NCBI RefSeq assembly: GCF_013315815.1
Contig: NZ_CP046051.1
Coordinates: 248,001-312,000 of the forward strand
Origin: Caproicibacterium lactatifermentans
Lineage (GTDB): Bacteria > Bacillota > Clostridia > Oscillospirales > Acutalibacteraceae
Reading direction: 5' to 3'
DNA length: 64,000 bases
This document shows, in pieces, positions 51,455-60,218 of this stretch (within the stretch, counting starts at the first letter, position 1; every line of letters begins with the position of its first letter). The position numbers were made by a program, and so were the translations under genes. The notes under the pieces were generated by a model that was given only the letters and a program-made list of their open reading frames with translations, was not told where the DNA came from and did no database searches.

Positions 51455-52225
51455 TCAGCCTTCGCTGGCAGCTTTGACAATTGCGGCGAAATCCTGTGGC
51501 TTCAGAGAAGCGCCGCCAATCAGTCCACCGTCCACGTCTGGCTGTGCCAGCAGGTCAGCGGCATTGCCGGGCTTCATGGAACCGCCGTACTGAACAGTCA
51601 GGGCATCGGCAGCCTTCTGGTCATACAGGGAGGCAACCGTTGCGCGGATTGTGTGGCAGACTTCGTTTGCCTGTTCGCTGGTTGCGGTTTTGCCGGTGCC
51701 GATGGCCCAGATAGGCTCATAGGCGATGATGATGTGAGCAAGCTCGTCCTTTGTTACGCCGTCCAGCGCGATTTTTGTCTGCATGGCGACCAGTTCGCTG
51801 GTGACACCCTGCTCACGCTGCTGCAGGCTTTCGCCGACGCACAGGATTACGCGCAGGCCGGCGTCCAGTGCGGCGCGGATGCGCTTGTTGACGGTTTCGT
51901 TGGTTTCGCCGAAATACTGGCGGCGCTCGCTATGGCCGATAATGACATATTCCACACCCATAGAAGCAAGCATTTCTGCGGAAATTTCGCCGGTGAAGGC
52001 ACCGCTTTTTTCCCAGTGGCAGTTTTCTGCGCCGACGCCGATATTGGAACCTTTGGCCGCTTCCAGAACGACAGGCAGGTCCACATAAGGTACGCAGCAC
52101 ACAACACCGCAGGCTGCGTCCTTGACCAGCGGCTTAATGCCGTTGATGAGTTCTTTTGCCTCTGCGGGCGTTTTGTTCATTTTCCAGTTGCCAGCGATGA
52201 CCGCCTTGCGAATTGCTTTATTCAT
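51455..52225 (-). CDS. tpiA: Triosephosphate isomerase
   Basis: 256 residues with AAAGGAG upstream. TIM barrel: AGNWKMNKTPAEA (catalytic Lys about 15), IIGHSERRQYF (catalytic His about 98), AYEPIWAIGTGKTAT (catalytic Glu about 170) and VQYGGSMKPGNAADLL plus GLIGGASL for phosphate. Interconverts dihydroxyacetone phosphate and glyceraldehyde 3-phosphate. Between pgk and gpmI; a terminator-like hairpin lies just upstream, so its expression probably depends on read-through. Confidence 0.97.
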   Translation of the reverse strand: MNKAIRKAVIAGNWKMNKTPAEAKELINGIKPLVKDAACGVVCCVPYVDLPVVLEAAKGSNIGVGAENCHWEKSGAFTGEISAEMLASMGVEYVIIGHSERRQYFGETNETVNKRIRAALDAGLRVILCVGESLQQREQGVTSELVAMQTKIALDGVTKDELAHIIIAYEPIWAIGTGKTATSEQANEVCHTIRATVASLYDQKAADALTVQYGGSMKPGNAADLLAQPDVDGGLIGGASLKPQDFAAIVKAASEG

Positions 52226-52264
52226 GGTTTACAGTCTCCTTTTATTAAAAATGAGCATTTTTGC

Positions 52265-52292
52265 AAAAAAGGCGGGGCGAAAGGCCCCGCCC
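52265..52292 (-). terminator. Intrinsic terminator inside the glycolytic operon
   Basis: On the minus strand GGCGGGGC, a short loop and GCCCCGCC, then TTTTTTGC. It lies between pgk and tpiA with no obvious promoter after it. Confidence 0.75.
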
Positions 52293-52309
52293 AGGTTTTA
52301 CCGGCAGAT

Positions 52310-53506
52310 TCAGTCTTTATCATTCAGGCAGGCAATGCCTGGAAGGACTTTTCCTTCCAGGAACTCCAGGGAAGCACCGCCGCCGGTGGAGATATGTGTC
52401 ATCTTGTCCGCAAAGCCGAGGTTTTCCACAGCGGCTGCGGAATCGCCGCCGCCAATGATGGACACGGCATTACTGTTGGCGACTGCCTGTGCAACGGCAA
52501 CAGTGCCGCCGGCAAAAGCCTTCCATTCGGAAACGCCCATCGGGCCGTTCCACACAACCGTGCCGGCATCTTTAATAGCACCGGCAAACAGCTCGCGTGT
52601 CTTGGGGCCGATGTCCAGACCCATCCAGCCTTCCGGAATCTTGTCGGACGGAACGACCTTATGGTCTGCGTCAGCCGCATATTTGTCGGCAGCCACGTTG
52701 TCCACAGGAATGAGGAACTTTACATTTTTCTCTTTTGCCTTGGCCATAATATCCTTAGCAACATCAATTTTGTCCGGTTCACACTTGGAGTCACCAATAC
52801 TGTAGCCCAGCGCGTTCATAAAGGTATAAGCCATGGCGCCGCCGATAATCAAGGTGTCTACCTTGTCCAGCAGGTTTGTAATAACGCCGATTTTGTCAGA
52901 AACCTTTGCGCCGCCCAAAATGGCAACGAACGGGCGCTTCGGGTCCTGCAGGGCTTTGCCCATGACAGTGATTTCTTTTTGAATCAGGAAACCGCACACA
53001 GCAGGCAGATAGCTGGCAACGCCGGCAGTGGATGCGTGCGCACGATGTGCGGTGCCAAAGGCATCGTTCACATAAACGTCCGCAAGGCTGGCCAGCTGCT
53101 TAGCAAATGCCGGGTCGTTCTGTTCCTCTTCCTTATGAAAGCGGACATTCTCCAGCAGTTCCACTTCGCCGTCTTTCAGGGAAGCAGCGATGCGCTTGGC
53201 ATCCTCACCGATGACGTCCTTTGCCATCTGGACCGGCTGGCCCAGCTTCTGGGAAAGGCATTTGGCGACCGGCACCAGAGAGTATTTCATGTTGAACTCG
53301 CCTTTCGGCCGGCCCAAATGCGAACACAGAATCACCTTTGCGTGGTGTTCAATAAGGTATTTGATGGTAGGAAGCGCACCGTCAATGCGCTTTGTATCAC
53401 TGATATTTCCTGCATCGTCAAACGGGACGTTAAAGTCACAGCGGACCAGGACCCGTTTGCCTGCAACGTCGATATCTTCGACGGTTTTTTTGTTCAGGTA
53501 ATTCAT
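52310..53506 (-). CDS. pgk: Phosphoglycerate kinase
   Basis: 398 residues. ATG 53506 ([19 protein letters not shown]) follows AAGGAGTG; a longer frame exists but lacks support. Two-lobe fold: the 3-phosphoglycerate site [15 protein letters not shown] and [12 protein letters not shown], a hinge with [18 protein letters not shown], and the nucleotide site [13 protein letters not shown] near the C-terminus. It makes ATP from 1,3-bisphosphoglycerate. First gene of pgk-tpiA-gpmI, driven by a strong promoter 110 bases upstream. A gapA gene is not in the window. Confidence 0.97.
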   Translation of the reverse strand: MNYLNKKTVEDIDVAGKRVLVRCDFNVPFDDAGNISDTKRIDGALPTIKYLIEHHAKVILCSHLGRPKGEFNMKYSLVPVAKCLSQKLGQPVQMAKDVIGEDAKRIAASLKDGEVELLENVRFHKEEEQNDPAFAKQLASLADVYVNDAFGTAHRAHASTAGVASYLPAVCGFLIQKEITVMGKALQDPKRPFVAILGGAKVSDKIGVITNLLDKVDTLIIGGAMAYTFMNALGYSIGDSKCEPDKIDVAKDIMAKAKEKNVKFLIPVDNVAADKYAADADHKVVPSDKIPEGWMGLDIGPKTRELFAGAIKDAGTVVWNGPMGVSEWKAFAGGTVAVAQAVANSNAVSIIGGGDSAAAVENLGFADKMTHISTGGGASLEFLEGKVLPGIACLNDKD

Positions 53507-53614
53507 GGGTAACACTCCTTTTATCGTATTTTGGTATCTCATGGCTTCTTTCATACTTCTTTTTTCATACAAATAAAAAATGGGATACCGAAAACATAAC
53601 TATAATGTATGGCA

Positions 53615-53643
53615 ATTATACAACACTGGCAGGTGTATTTCAA
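53615..53643 (-). promoter_or_regulatory. Sigma-A promoter of pgk-tpiA-gpmI
   Basis: On the minus strand TTGAAA, a 17-base spacer and a perfect TATAAT. The leader is about 100 bases. Confidence 0.75.
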
Positions 53644-53693
53644 GAATTTCACAGTGGTCGTACCATTATGTGGGGACTGAGTTGCAGAAGTGC

Positions 53694-54194
53694 CTACCAA
53701 TGCAGCCGATGCAGCTGCCCCCGACACAGAAGCTCCGGGTATTTCCACTGGCGCAGGACCTCATAGGCACCGACAGCAGCACTGTTGGAAAGGTTTAGGC
53801 TGCGGGCGTCGGGGTGGTTGAGCATGGGAATGCGTACACAGCTTTCCGGGTTGGCTTTCAGCAGTTCTTCCGGAAGGCCAGCGCTTTCCTTGCCAAAAAC
53901 GAGATAGCATTTTTCGGGGTAGCGGATATCCGAATGAATCTGACGTGCTTTCGTGGAAAAATAATAAAAAGGACCTTCATTTTTTGCAAAAAAATCTTCC
54001 AAACTCTGATAATATGACACGTCCAGCAGGTGCCAGTAGTCAAGACCGGCACGTTTCAGATAGCGGTCATCTGTACGAAAACCCAGCGGCCCCACCAAAT
54101 GCAGCCGAGCGCCGGTGAGGGCGCAGGTGCGGGAGATATTCCCGGTATTCTGCGGGATTTCCGGTTCGACCAGAACAATATTCAGCTGATACAA
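53694..54194 (-). CDS. trmL: tRNA (cytidine/uridine-34-2'-O)-methyltransferase
   Basis: 166 residues. TTG 54194 fits the GGAGGTCAC site; the frame continues upstream, but without family similarity. SPOUT fold with LNIVLVEPEIPQNTGNISRT, LVGPLGFR, LVFGKESAGLPEELL and IPMLNHPDARSLNLSNSA. This knot methyltransferase modifies the wobble base of tRNA-Leu isoacceptors in known members. The gene is 50 bases from the pgk promoter and has no T-rich terminator that I can see. Confidence 0.9.
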   Translation of the reverse strand: MYQLNIVLVEPEIPQNTGNISRTCALTGARLHLVGPLGFRTDDRYLKRAGLDYWHLLDVSYYQSLEDFFAKNEGPFYYFSTKARQIHSDIRYPEKCYLVFGKESAGLPEELLKANPESCVRIPMLNHPDARSLNLSNSAAVGAYEVLRQWKYPELLCRGQLHRLHW

Positions 54195-54383
54195 AAAAAG
54201 TGACCTCCGTTTCTTTTTACGATAAACAGATAAAAATAGAAAAAGGCGCAAAGAATAAGGCAGGATGCACTGCTTCATCATACAGCAGGCAGCACCAGTG
54301 TGCAAGCTGCCAGGGTTATACAGCCTTCACAGGATTTGTACACGATAAATGACACGAGAAAGGGGATACTGGAAGATGGGGCT

Positions 54384-54392
54384 TGTTATAAT
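54384..54392 (+). promoter_or_regulatory. Extended -10 promoter of the small protein gene
   Basis: TGTTATAAT is a consensus extended -10. No good -35 is visible. The start codon is 35 bases downstream. Confidence 0.5.
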
Positions 54393-54426
54393 AGCTTCCG
54401 CAATCCTGACGGGGAGGTTGATTCGT

Positions 54427-54615
54427 ATGTTTAAAAGCACAGCGGGCGTGTTCCGCGGCATCGGCTGGGGCATTGCACTGGGTGCCGCTGCCACATTGGT
54501 GACTGAAAAAGCACTGGCAAACAATCACCGGCTACGCCGCAAAGCGCGCCGTGCCGCCCATGCTGTAACCGGTCTAATGGATGACGTAGGACACATGGTC
54601 AGCACAAAAATGTAA
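54427..54615 (+). CDS. Small protein with one hydrophobic segment (62 residues)
   Basis: ATG 54427 with GGGGAGG at 54411-54417 is chosen over an earlier in-frame start, which overlaps the promoter. Residues 10-30 (FRGIGWGIALGAAATLVTEKA) are hydrophobic with Gly and Ala, enough for a peripheral or single membrane helix. The rest is basic and helical (HRLRRKARRAAHAVTGLMDDVGHMV). The pattern resembles YtxH-like small membrane proteins of Firmicutes. Function unknown. Confidence 0.7.
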   Translation: MFKSTAGVFRGIGWGIALGAAATLVTEKALANNHRLRRKARRAAHAVTGLMDDVGHMVSTKM

Positions 54616-54621
54616 CTGTGT

Positions 54622-54666
54622 CCGCCGCCGTGAGGCAGATGTTTTTTGCCGCGCGGCGGTTTTTTA
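54622..54666 (+). terminator. Terminator after the small protein gene
   Basis: CCGCCGC pairs with GCGGCGG, followed by six T, 7 bases after the stop. Confidence 0.8.
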
Positions 54667-54707
54667 TGTACATTGCACACATAGAATAGACAAAAAAGGA
54701 AAAAGAC

Positions 54708-54736
54708 TTGCATACCAGATGTGAATTTTTTATAAT
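54708..54736 (+). promoter_or_regulatory. Sigma-A promoter of the MORN-MBL pair
   Basis: TTGCAT, a 17-base spacer and a perfect TATAAT. The leader is about 37 bases to TTG 54780. Confidence 0.72.
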
Positions 54737-54779
54737 AAAATAAATAAGGAAAGGACCTTTTTAGAAAGAAGGGAACATT

Positions 54780-56333
54780 TTGGGTGAGAGGGTATTCTAT
54801 GCCATCACCAGCAGGAGCCTGCAGGAAGATGACCGCAGGCTCCTGGCACAGGTGCGCCGGACGTATTTTGAGGAGAATGGCGCATGGCAGCAGGGGCGGG
54901 TGGATTCTGATACATTCGGTATGGATGATACGGCCAGATACCGTATGACACGCCACAGCATGAAGTGGGAGCTGACCGCCGGCGGGCAGGTGCTGCAGCG
55001 AGCGGTGCCTACCGAAAACGGAGGGTATGCGATTCTTACACGTGATGAAGCCGGCGACTTGCGCGAAAAGGCAGATTTTGACCGGGACCATCGCTGGGTG
55101 CGCTCTTCCTTTTTCCACGGGAATCCCAAACGGCCGGAGTTGCTGCTTGAGCCGGAAAAGGGGGACACAATGCTGTGCCTGCGGTATGATGACCGGCTGC
55201 ATAAATACCGCCGCAGCTACCTTGTTGCCTGTCTGGCAGAGCAGACGGACAGCGACCGCGTTCAGATGGACAGTGAGGCCGGTGCGCCGGACATTTTGGC
55301 GGATACCAGCGACGGTATGCTTTATTACTGTACCCCGGAGGAGCGGAATGCCCGCCAGGCCGCCGCGGACAAGCATGGTGAATCCGGTCCGTCAGAATGG
55401 AACGCCGCCCCGGAAGCCCCTATTGATTTTCAGTTTATCCGCAACGAGCATGTACTGGATGAAACCACAGCGCCACAGCTCGATTTGGAAGTGGAGAGCG
55501 AGGACGGCCCGCTCCTGTTGGAAATGGCTGATGCCGCACCGCCGGCGCTGGAGGACTGCATTATCGATACGCAGGTGCCGGACGAACCCGCGGTCATAGA
55601 AGAGGATGTTGTGCCGGTGCCAGTGGTATTTCGGCCGCCGGCACAGCCGGAACCTGCCCCGGCCGCACCGGAACCGGAGCTTGCGGACAGCCTGCGTCCG
55701 GCCAGACGGATTGTAGTGAGCAATAAGGAAATTTATTTGTATTTTGGCCCGCTGAGGGACGGCCGCCGGCAGGGACAGGGACGCACCCAAATGCAGAATG
55801 GCCATACTGCATACGAGGGTGGCTTTTCCGGGGACAAACGAGAGGGCTTCGGTACTTACTATTATAAATCCGGCCACCTGTGCTATGCGGGAAACTGGCA
55901 TCAAAATCAGCGCAGCGGCCTGGGTGTCAGCTTCAGTGCGCGGGACGGTTCGCTGTTTGTAGGCAGTTGGGAAAACAATACACCGACTGGACGCGGTGCA
56001 GCCTTTAATCGGGACGGCAGTTTGTCCTATTACGGGATGTGGCTGGACGGCCTGCGGGACGGCCGCGGCATAGAATACTACGGCGGCAGTGTCCTGTACG
56101 AGGGACAGTGGCGGCAGGACTGTTATAACGGTCACGGGTGTCTGCATTTAAGCGGCGGCGGTACGCTGACAGGCACATTCCGAGATGGCTTCGCTAACGG
56201 TCCTTGTGAGGAACATGCGGCGGACGGAAAAACGGTGCGCACCGGCGTTTGGCAAAATGGGCACTTTGTCAGCGGTGTTTCTTACCGGGACGGTAAACCG
56301 GCGGAGATTGTTATAAGGGAGGACGACGTGTAA
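54780..56333 (+). CDS. MORN-repeat protein with an unknown N-terminal domain
   Basis: 517 residues from TTG 54780 (AAGGGAA upstream). Residues 1-155 form an uncharacterised charged alpha/beta domain (MGERVFYAITSRSLQEDD...). Residues of about 160-330 are an acidic, Pro/Ala-rich linker. Residues 345-505 carry seven MORN-like repeats (YEGGFSGDKREGFGTYYY, YAGNWHQNQRSGLGVSF, FVGSWENNTPTGRGAAF, YYGMWLDGLRDGRGIEYY, YEGQWRQDCYNGHG, LTGTFRDGFANGP, RTGVWQNGHFVSG). MORN repeats fold as beta hairpins binding proteins or phospholipids. No signal peptide. The MBL-fold gene starts 3 bases after the stop, so the two are translated together. Confidence 0.87.
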   Translation: MGERVFYAITSRSLQEDDRRLLAQVRRTYFEENGAWQQGRVDSDTFGMDDTARYRMTRHSMKWELTAGGQVLQRAVPTENGGYAILTRDEAGDLREKADFDRDHRWVRSSFFHGNPKRPELLLEPEKGDTMLCLRYDDRLHKYRRSYLVACLAEQTDSDRVQMDSEAGAPDILADTSDGMLYYCTPEERNARQAAADKHGESGPSEWNAAPEAPIDFQFIRNEHVLDETTAPQLDLEVESEDGPLLLEMADAAPPALEDCIIDTQVPDEPAVIEEDVVPVPVVFRPPAQPEPAPAAPEPELADSLRPARRIVVSNKEIYLYFGPLRDGRRQGQGRTQMQNGHTAYEGGFSGDKREGFGTYYYKSGHLCYAGNWHQNQRSGLGVSFSARDGSLFVGSWENNTPTGRGAAFNRDGSLSYYGMWLDGLRDGRGIEYYGGSVLYEGQWRQDCYNGHGCLHLSGGGTLTGTFRDGFANGPCEEHAADGKTVRTGVWQNGHFVSGVSYRDGKPAEIVIREDDV

Positions 56334-56336
56334 ACC

Positions 56337-57651
56337 ATGGCATGGGTGGATATACATAATGTAGGCTGCGGCGAATGCATTGTTTTGAACAGTGGGCAGA
56401 ATATGTTGATGACCGACTGCGGCAGCCTCAATACCTGCCTGTCCTCCGGGCAAAATTTTAAGGAATATGTACAGCAGAGCCTGACGGAGCGTTACAGCGG
56501 CGTGCCGTACCGGGCTTTTTTGCTTTCTCATTTTCACAGGGACCACGTCTGCGGGCTGTGGGATATTTTGTCCTGCCAGCCGGACTATTTTTCGGAAATC
56601 TACTTGCCCTGTTCCCCCTGTGATGAACGCGGACTGCCGCTTTTGCTGGAATTTGCGCTGTTCGCCTATGCCTTTCTGCCGCGGCAGGGGTACTGCGGAC
56701 AGGTGAGCACCAGCGCGCTGAAAGCGTTTTCCCGTGCCCTGCGCCGGACAGAACAAGGATGTGTCTATGCGCTGGGACAAGGGGACACCTTTGTCTGCGG
56801 GTCTGTTACCTATGAGTGCCTGTGGCCTCCACGGGAAAATTTTCCGTTTGATGATGACTTTGTCCGCATTGTAGAACAGCTGCATCGGGCGGTCATGGAC
56901 CCGGATCAGCCGGGGGGGAACCTGCTGCAGAATTTTTTGGATGATTTTTATGAATTTTGCAATCAGTATTTGGAATTCTGCAAAGAGATTCCCGTCAGCC
57001 AAAATGCGGCGGAACGGGCGCAGATAGTGCTGGACCGTATCTCTGCACAGGTGCCGCATCTAGCCATGCTGCCTGCCGCAGAGGAAGTGTGTAATATCTT
57101 AGAAAGCCGCACGGCACGGGATTCCTACAGCCGGCAGACCAACGCGGCTTCCCTGCTTTTTCAGAACGTGCGGGAAGGAAAAGATTCGACGGACGATGTG
57201 CTTTTTACCGGTGACGCTACACCAGAAACCATGGAGGAAGTGGAACCGCTGCTGTATCGCGATTATTACCTGCTGAAGGTACCGCATCATGGTTTGCCCG
57301 GCGCACTGTCACCGGTGCTGACAGCGATTTCAGCGGAGCATATTGTCGTTTCCGGCGGTGAAGTGCCGGGCAGCGGGGCGCGTCCCGCTGTGGAATGGGC
57401 CGCTGCTCCCGGCATGAAGCACTGCACGGCACCCGTGTGTTCCTTTTTGTCGCAGGAGAGCAGCGGCTGCTGCCGCACGGCGGTGTGTCCCACTACGGGC
57501 AGGCTGGCACTGCGCTGTCCCGGAAACCGCGGCGGGGACCCGCCCTGCGGCATACGTGTGTTGGGCAGCGCCGGCAGGGGATGTATCTGTGACCTTTCGG
57601 CACGAGAGCAGCGATTTTGGTAGCGGCCACTTTTTACAAATAAACTTGTAA
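56337..57651 (+). CDS. MBL-fold hydrolase paired with MORN protein; two apparent frameshifts
   Basis: The uninterrupted frame ends at 57623. It has the metal motif SHFHRDHVCGL (H65, H67, D69, H70), DVLFTGDATPE (about 285) and LKVPHHGLPGALSP (about 315), as in ComEC-like and phosphodiesterase-type MBL proteins. A helical insert (about 180-235) is rich in Phe, Tyr and Cys. After about residue 350 the sequence becomes Cys-rich and unconvincing. Adding one C at TCCCGG near 57403 and again near 57524 gives RHEALHGTRVFLFVAGEQRL, HGGVSHYGQAGTALSPETA and GDVSVTFRHESSDFG, ending at 57651, a natural-looking C-terminus. I therefore give 57651 as the end. Substrate unknown. Confidence 0.75.
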
Positions 57652-57674
57652 ATTCTGCATAAAACAGTTAAAAT
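57646..57674 (+). promoter_or_regulatory. Promoter of the Enzyme I-like gene
   Basis: TTGTAA, a 17-base spacer and TAAAAT. It overlaps the corrected stop codon of the MBL gene. Confidence 0.5.
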
Positions 57675-57704
57675 GTGAAGTACAGCGAAAGGCAGGTGAG
57701 CAGC

Positions 57705-58481
57705 GTGCGCATTTTGCAGGGAACAGCCGCTTCCAGCGGCATTGCCATAGGTCCGGCCTTTGTCGCGGAAAAAATCAGTCCACACCTGGACCGGCAGCCG
57801 GTGCGGAAGCCCGTGCAGGAACTGAAACGCATGGAAACAGCCTTTGCGGCTGCCAAACAGGAGATTGAACAGATTTGTGAAAAAGCCTGCAAAGGCATCG
57901 GCGAAGAAGAATCCATGATTTTTCAGGTACACATTATGATGCTGGAAGATGAAACCTTCCGGCAGGAGATTATGGACCGCATTCTATATGACCATACCAG
58001 CGCTGAATATGCCGTATGGCGGTCCGGCCGCAAAATGTACGATATGTTTTCCCATTTGGACAGCGAATATATGCGTGCCCGTGCAGAAGATATGGCCGAC
58101 ATTAGCCGCCGCCTGATGCGCTGCTTGGACCAGCCAGGAGAACCGGAGCCGCCGGCGTACCTGTGCACGCCGGTTATCCTCTGTCTGTCACAGGCGGTGC
58201 CTAGTGAGATTGCTCAGACCAACCGCAGCGAAATTCTCGGCTTTATTACCCAGTACGGCAGTACCACTGCCCACAGCGCCATCCTTGCCAGAGGAATGCA
58301 CAAACCGGCTGTACTGGGGTTGAACGACGCTTTCGACGAGCTTCACACCGGCGCGGAGGTGATTGTGGACGGCTGCAACGGCCGTGTCATTTTGGAACCA
58401 ACGGCGCAGGTGCGCTGCCGCTATGCCAGCCTGCAGCAAACCGGCGGGCAGACGGAACAAAAGCAAAAACAGGAAACGTGA
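57705..58481 (+). CDS. Stand-alone N-terminal half of PTS Enzyme I
   Basis: 258 residues from GTG 57705. The protein starts like Enzyme I (VRILQGTAASSGIAIGPAFV), contains the helical HPr-binding subdomain (about 30-150) and the phosphohistidine domain with H190 in YGSTTAHSAILARGMHKPAV, matching E. coli EI His189. It ends after GRVILEP, exactly where the PEP-binding TIM barrel of complete EI (about 570 residues) would begin. No remnant of the barrel is visible before the next gene. Such a protein could exchange phosphate with HPr but not with PEP. Possible roles are regulatory phosphate relay or partner of a separate barrel. Alternatively a recent truncation. Confidence 0.85.
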   Translation: MRILQGTAASSGIAIGPAFVAEKISPHLDRQPVRKPVQELKRMETAFAAAKQEIEQICEKACKGIGEEESMIFQVHIMMLEDETFRQEIMDRILYDHTSAEYAVWRSGRKMYDMFSHLDSEYMRARAEDMADISRRLMRCLDQPGEPEPPAYLCTPVILCLSQAVPSEIAQTNRSEILGFITQYGSTTAHSAILARGMHKPAVLGLNDAFDELHTGAEVIVDGCNGRVILEPTAQVRCRYASLQQTGGQTEQKQKQET

Positions 58482-58507
58482 GTCCTGTTGTCTGGAGGAA
58501 CTGATTC

Positions 58508-60211
58508 ATGAATTGCAAAATATCAGCTGTTCTGCTGGTGGCCGCTTTGCTGACTGGAACACTGACCGCCTGCACAGGTGCAGGCATACAGTCTTCATCT
58601 GTGGTGTCCCGGCAGAGCGCGTCGTCAGCGGGAACAGCTTCTGCGGCGCAGGTATCCCCTGCACCGTCCAGCAGACAGTCGGCAGTCCGTATCAGCATTG
58701 GTCCAGAGCCGGAGTCCCTTGACCCAGCGCTGAGCAGTACAGAGGATACGGATGCCTACTGCGCCGCCGCTTTTGAGGGCCTGTATAAAGTGAATGCCGC
58801 AGGAAAGACTGTACTGGGTCAGGCACAAAAGGCCGTTGTTTCTGCGGACAAGAAAGTGTGGACTTTTACGCTTCGCAGCGATGCCCGCTGGTCAGACGGC
58901 ACAGCGGTAAAGGCACAGGACTTTGTATATGCCTGGCGGCGAAATATTCAGCTTGCAGATGCACAGCAGAAGGAACTGTTTGCCTACCTTAAAAACGGGG
59001 AGGAGATTTTGTCCGGCAGCAATACGGATGTTTCCTCGCTGGGGGCGGAGGCACTAGATGACCAGACACTGCGTGTCACCCTGGCGTCACCGTGTGAACT
59101 CCTGCCGCAGATGCTTATGCGGCCTGTCTTTATGCCACTGCGCAGCGATATAGTTGCTTCGCACAACAGTTGGGACCACAGCCCAGATACGTTTATCTGC
59201 AACGGCCCAATGAAAATGACACAGTGGAACGTGAAAACAAATATCATCTATGCCCGCAGCAGCACCTATTATGATGTTTCACAGGTGAATGTTTCCATAC
59301 TGACCTGTATGCTGTCGGAAGATGATGAGACACGACTTTCTTCCTATGACAACAACGAAACCTCTTACATTTCGTCGCTGCCGGTCAAGTATTACACCCG
59401 AATCCGTGAACGCGGCGATATGAGTACATCCGCCGCGGGAACAGAATGCCTGCAGTTTAACACAAAAGTGGACGCCCTTTCGGACGCACAGGTGCGAAAA
59501 GCCCTGTCGCTTGCCATTGACCGCGATACACTGGCGGTGGCCACTACGGGAATGCATTTTACGCCCGCCGCGGCGTTTGTGCCGACCGGTTTTGTGGATG
59601 CGGGCGGAAAAAATGACTTCCGCACCGTGGGCGGTTCCTGCTACAAAGTTTCCGCAGACGATTACAGCGCCAATGTAACCAGTGCCCGAACACTGTTGGA
59701 ACAGGCAGGCTATGCGGGCGGAAAAAATTTCCCGCAGCTGACCATTACCGTACCGATTTCTTCGCTGGACAGTGCTGCTGCCAATGCCATTGCCCAGATG
59801 TGGAAAACACAGCTCGGCATTTCCTGTACGGTTTCCGTACAGCCTCGCAAAACATATCAGCAAAACTGCCGCAAGGGAAACGTACAGATGACGATCAGCC
59901 GTGTAACGCCTGCCTATGAGGACCCATCGGCGTATCTGGAAAACTTTGTTTCTGACGGCTTCGGCAGCATGACCGGCTGGAAGGATAATACGTTCCAGGC
60001 ACAGATGACCAGTGCCCGCCGCAGCGCAGCCGGCAGCACACAGCGTTACAGTGCCCTGCACGCGGCGGAAAAGCGGCTGGCGGAAGAAGCTCCGGCAGTG
60101 GCCCTGTTCTATATGCCGTCCCTCAGTTTGCGGGATTCCCGACTGAACGGCATCTTTACCACACAGAGCGGTGTCACGTATTTTGTGTATGCCCGCCTCT
60201 TTACAGACTGA
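58508..60211 (+). CDS. Oligopeptide-binding lipoprotein (orphan)
   Basis: 567 residues, ATG 58508 with TGGAGGA. Lipoprotein signal AALLTGTLTACTG (lipid Cys about 22), then a Ser/Ala-rich spacer to about 60. Solute-binding family 5: RISIGPEPESLDPALSSTED, FTLRSDARWSDGTAVKAQDFVYAWRRN and DAQVRKALSLAIDRDTL written in parts. It should bind peptides outside the cell. As with the gene at 8410, no permease or ATPase is adjacent. 26 bases after the Enzyme I-like gene, possibly one transcript, which suggests linked sensing of nutrients. Confidence 0.88.
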   Translation: MNCKISAVLLVAALLTGTLTACTGAGIQSSSVVSRQSASSAGTASAAQVSPAPSSRQSAVRISIGPEPESLDPALSSTEDTDAYCAAAFEGLYKVNAAGKTVLGQAQKAVVSADKKVWTFTLRSDARWSDGTAVKAQDFVYAWRRNIQLADAQQKELFAYLKNGEEILSGSNTDVSSLGAEALDDQTLRVTLASPCELLPQMLMRPVFMPLRSDIVASHNSWDHSPDTFICNGPMKMTQWNVKTNIIYARSSTYYDVSQVNVSILTCMLSEDDETRLSSYDNNETSYISSLPVKYYTRIRERGDMSTSAAGTECLQFNTKVDALSDAQVRKALSLAIDRDTLAVATTGMHFTPAAAFVPTGFVDAGGKNDFRTVGGSCYKVSADDYSANVTSARTLLEQAGYAGGKNFPQLTITVPISSLDSAAANAIAQMWKTQLGISCTVSVQPRKTYQQNCRKGNVQMTISRVTPAYEDPSAYLENFVSDGFGSMTGWKDNTFQAQMTSARRSAAGSTQRYSALHAAEKRLAEEAPAVALFYMPSLSLRDSRLNGIFTTQSGVTYFVYARLFTD

Positions 60212-60218
60212 TGTTCCT

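Noticed and set aside
51653..53512. A 619-codon plus-strand frame opposite tpiA and pgk
   Set aside because: It spans two antisense genes and the terminator between them. No start site; shadow of strongly biased codons.
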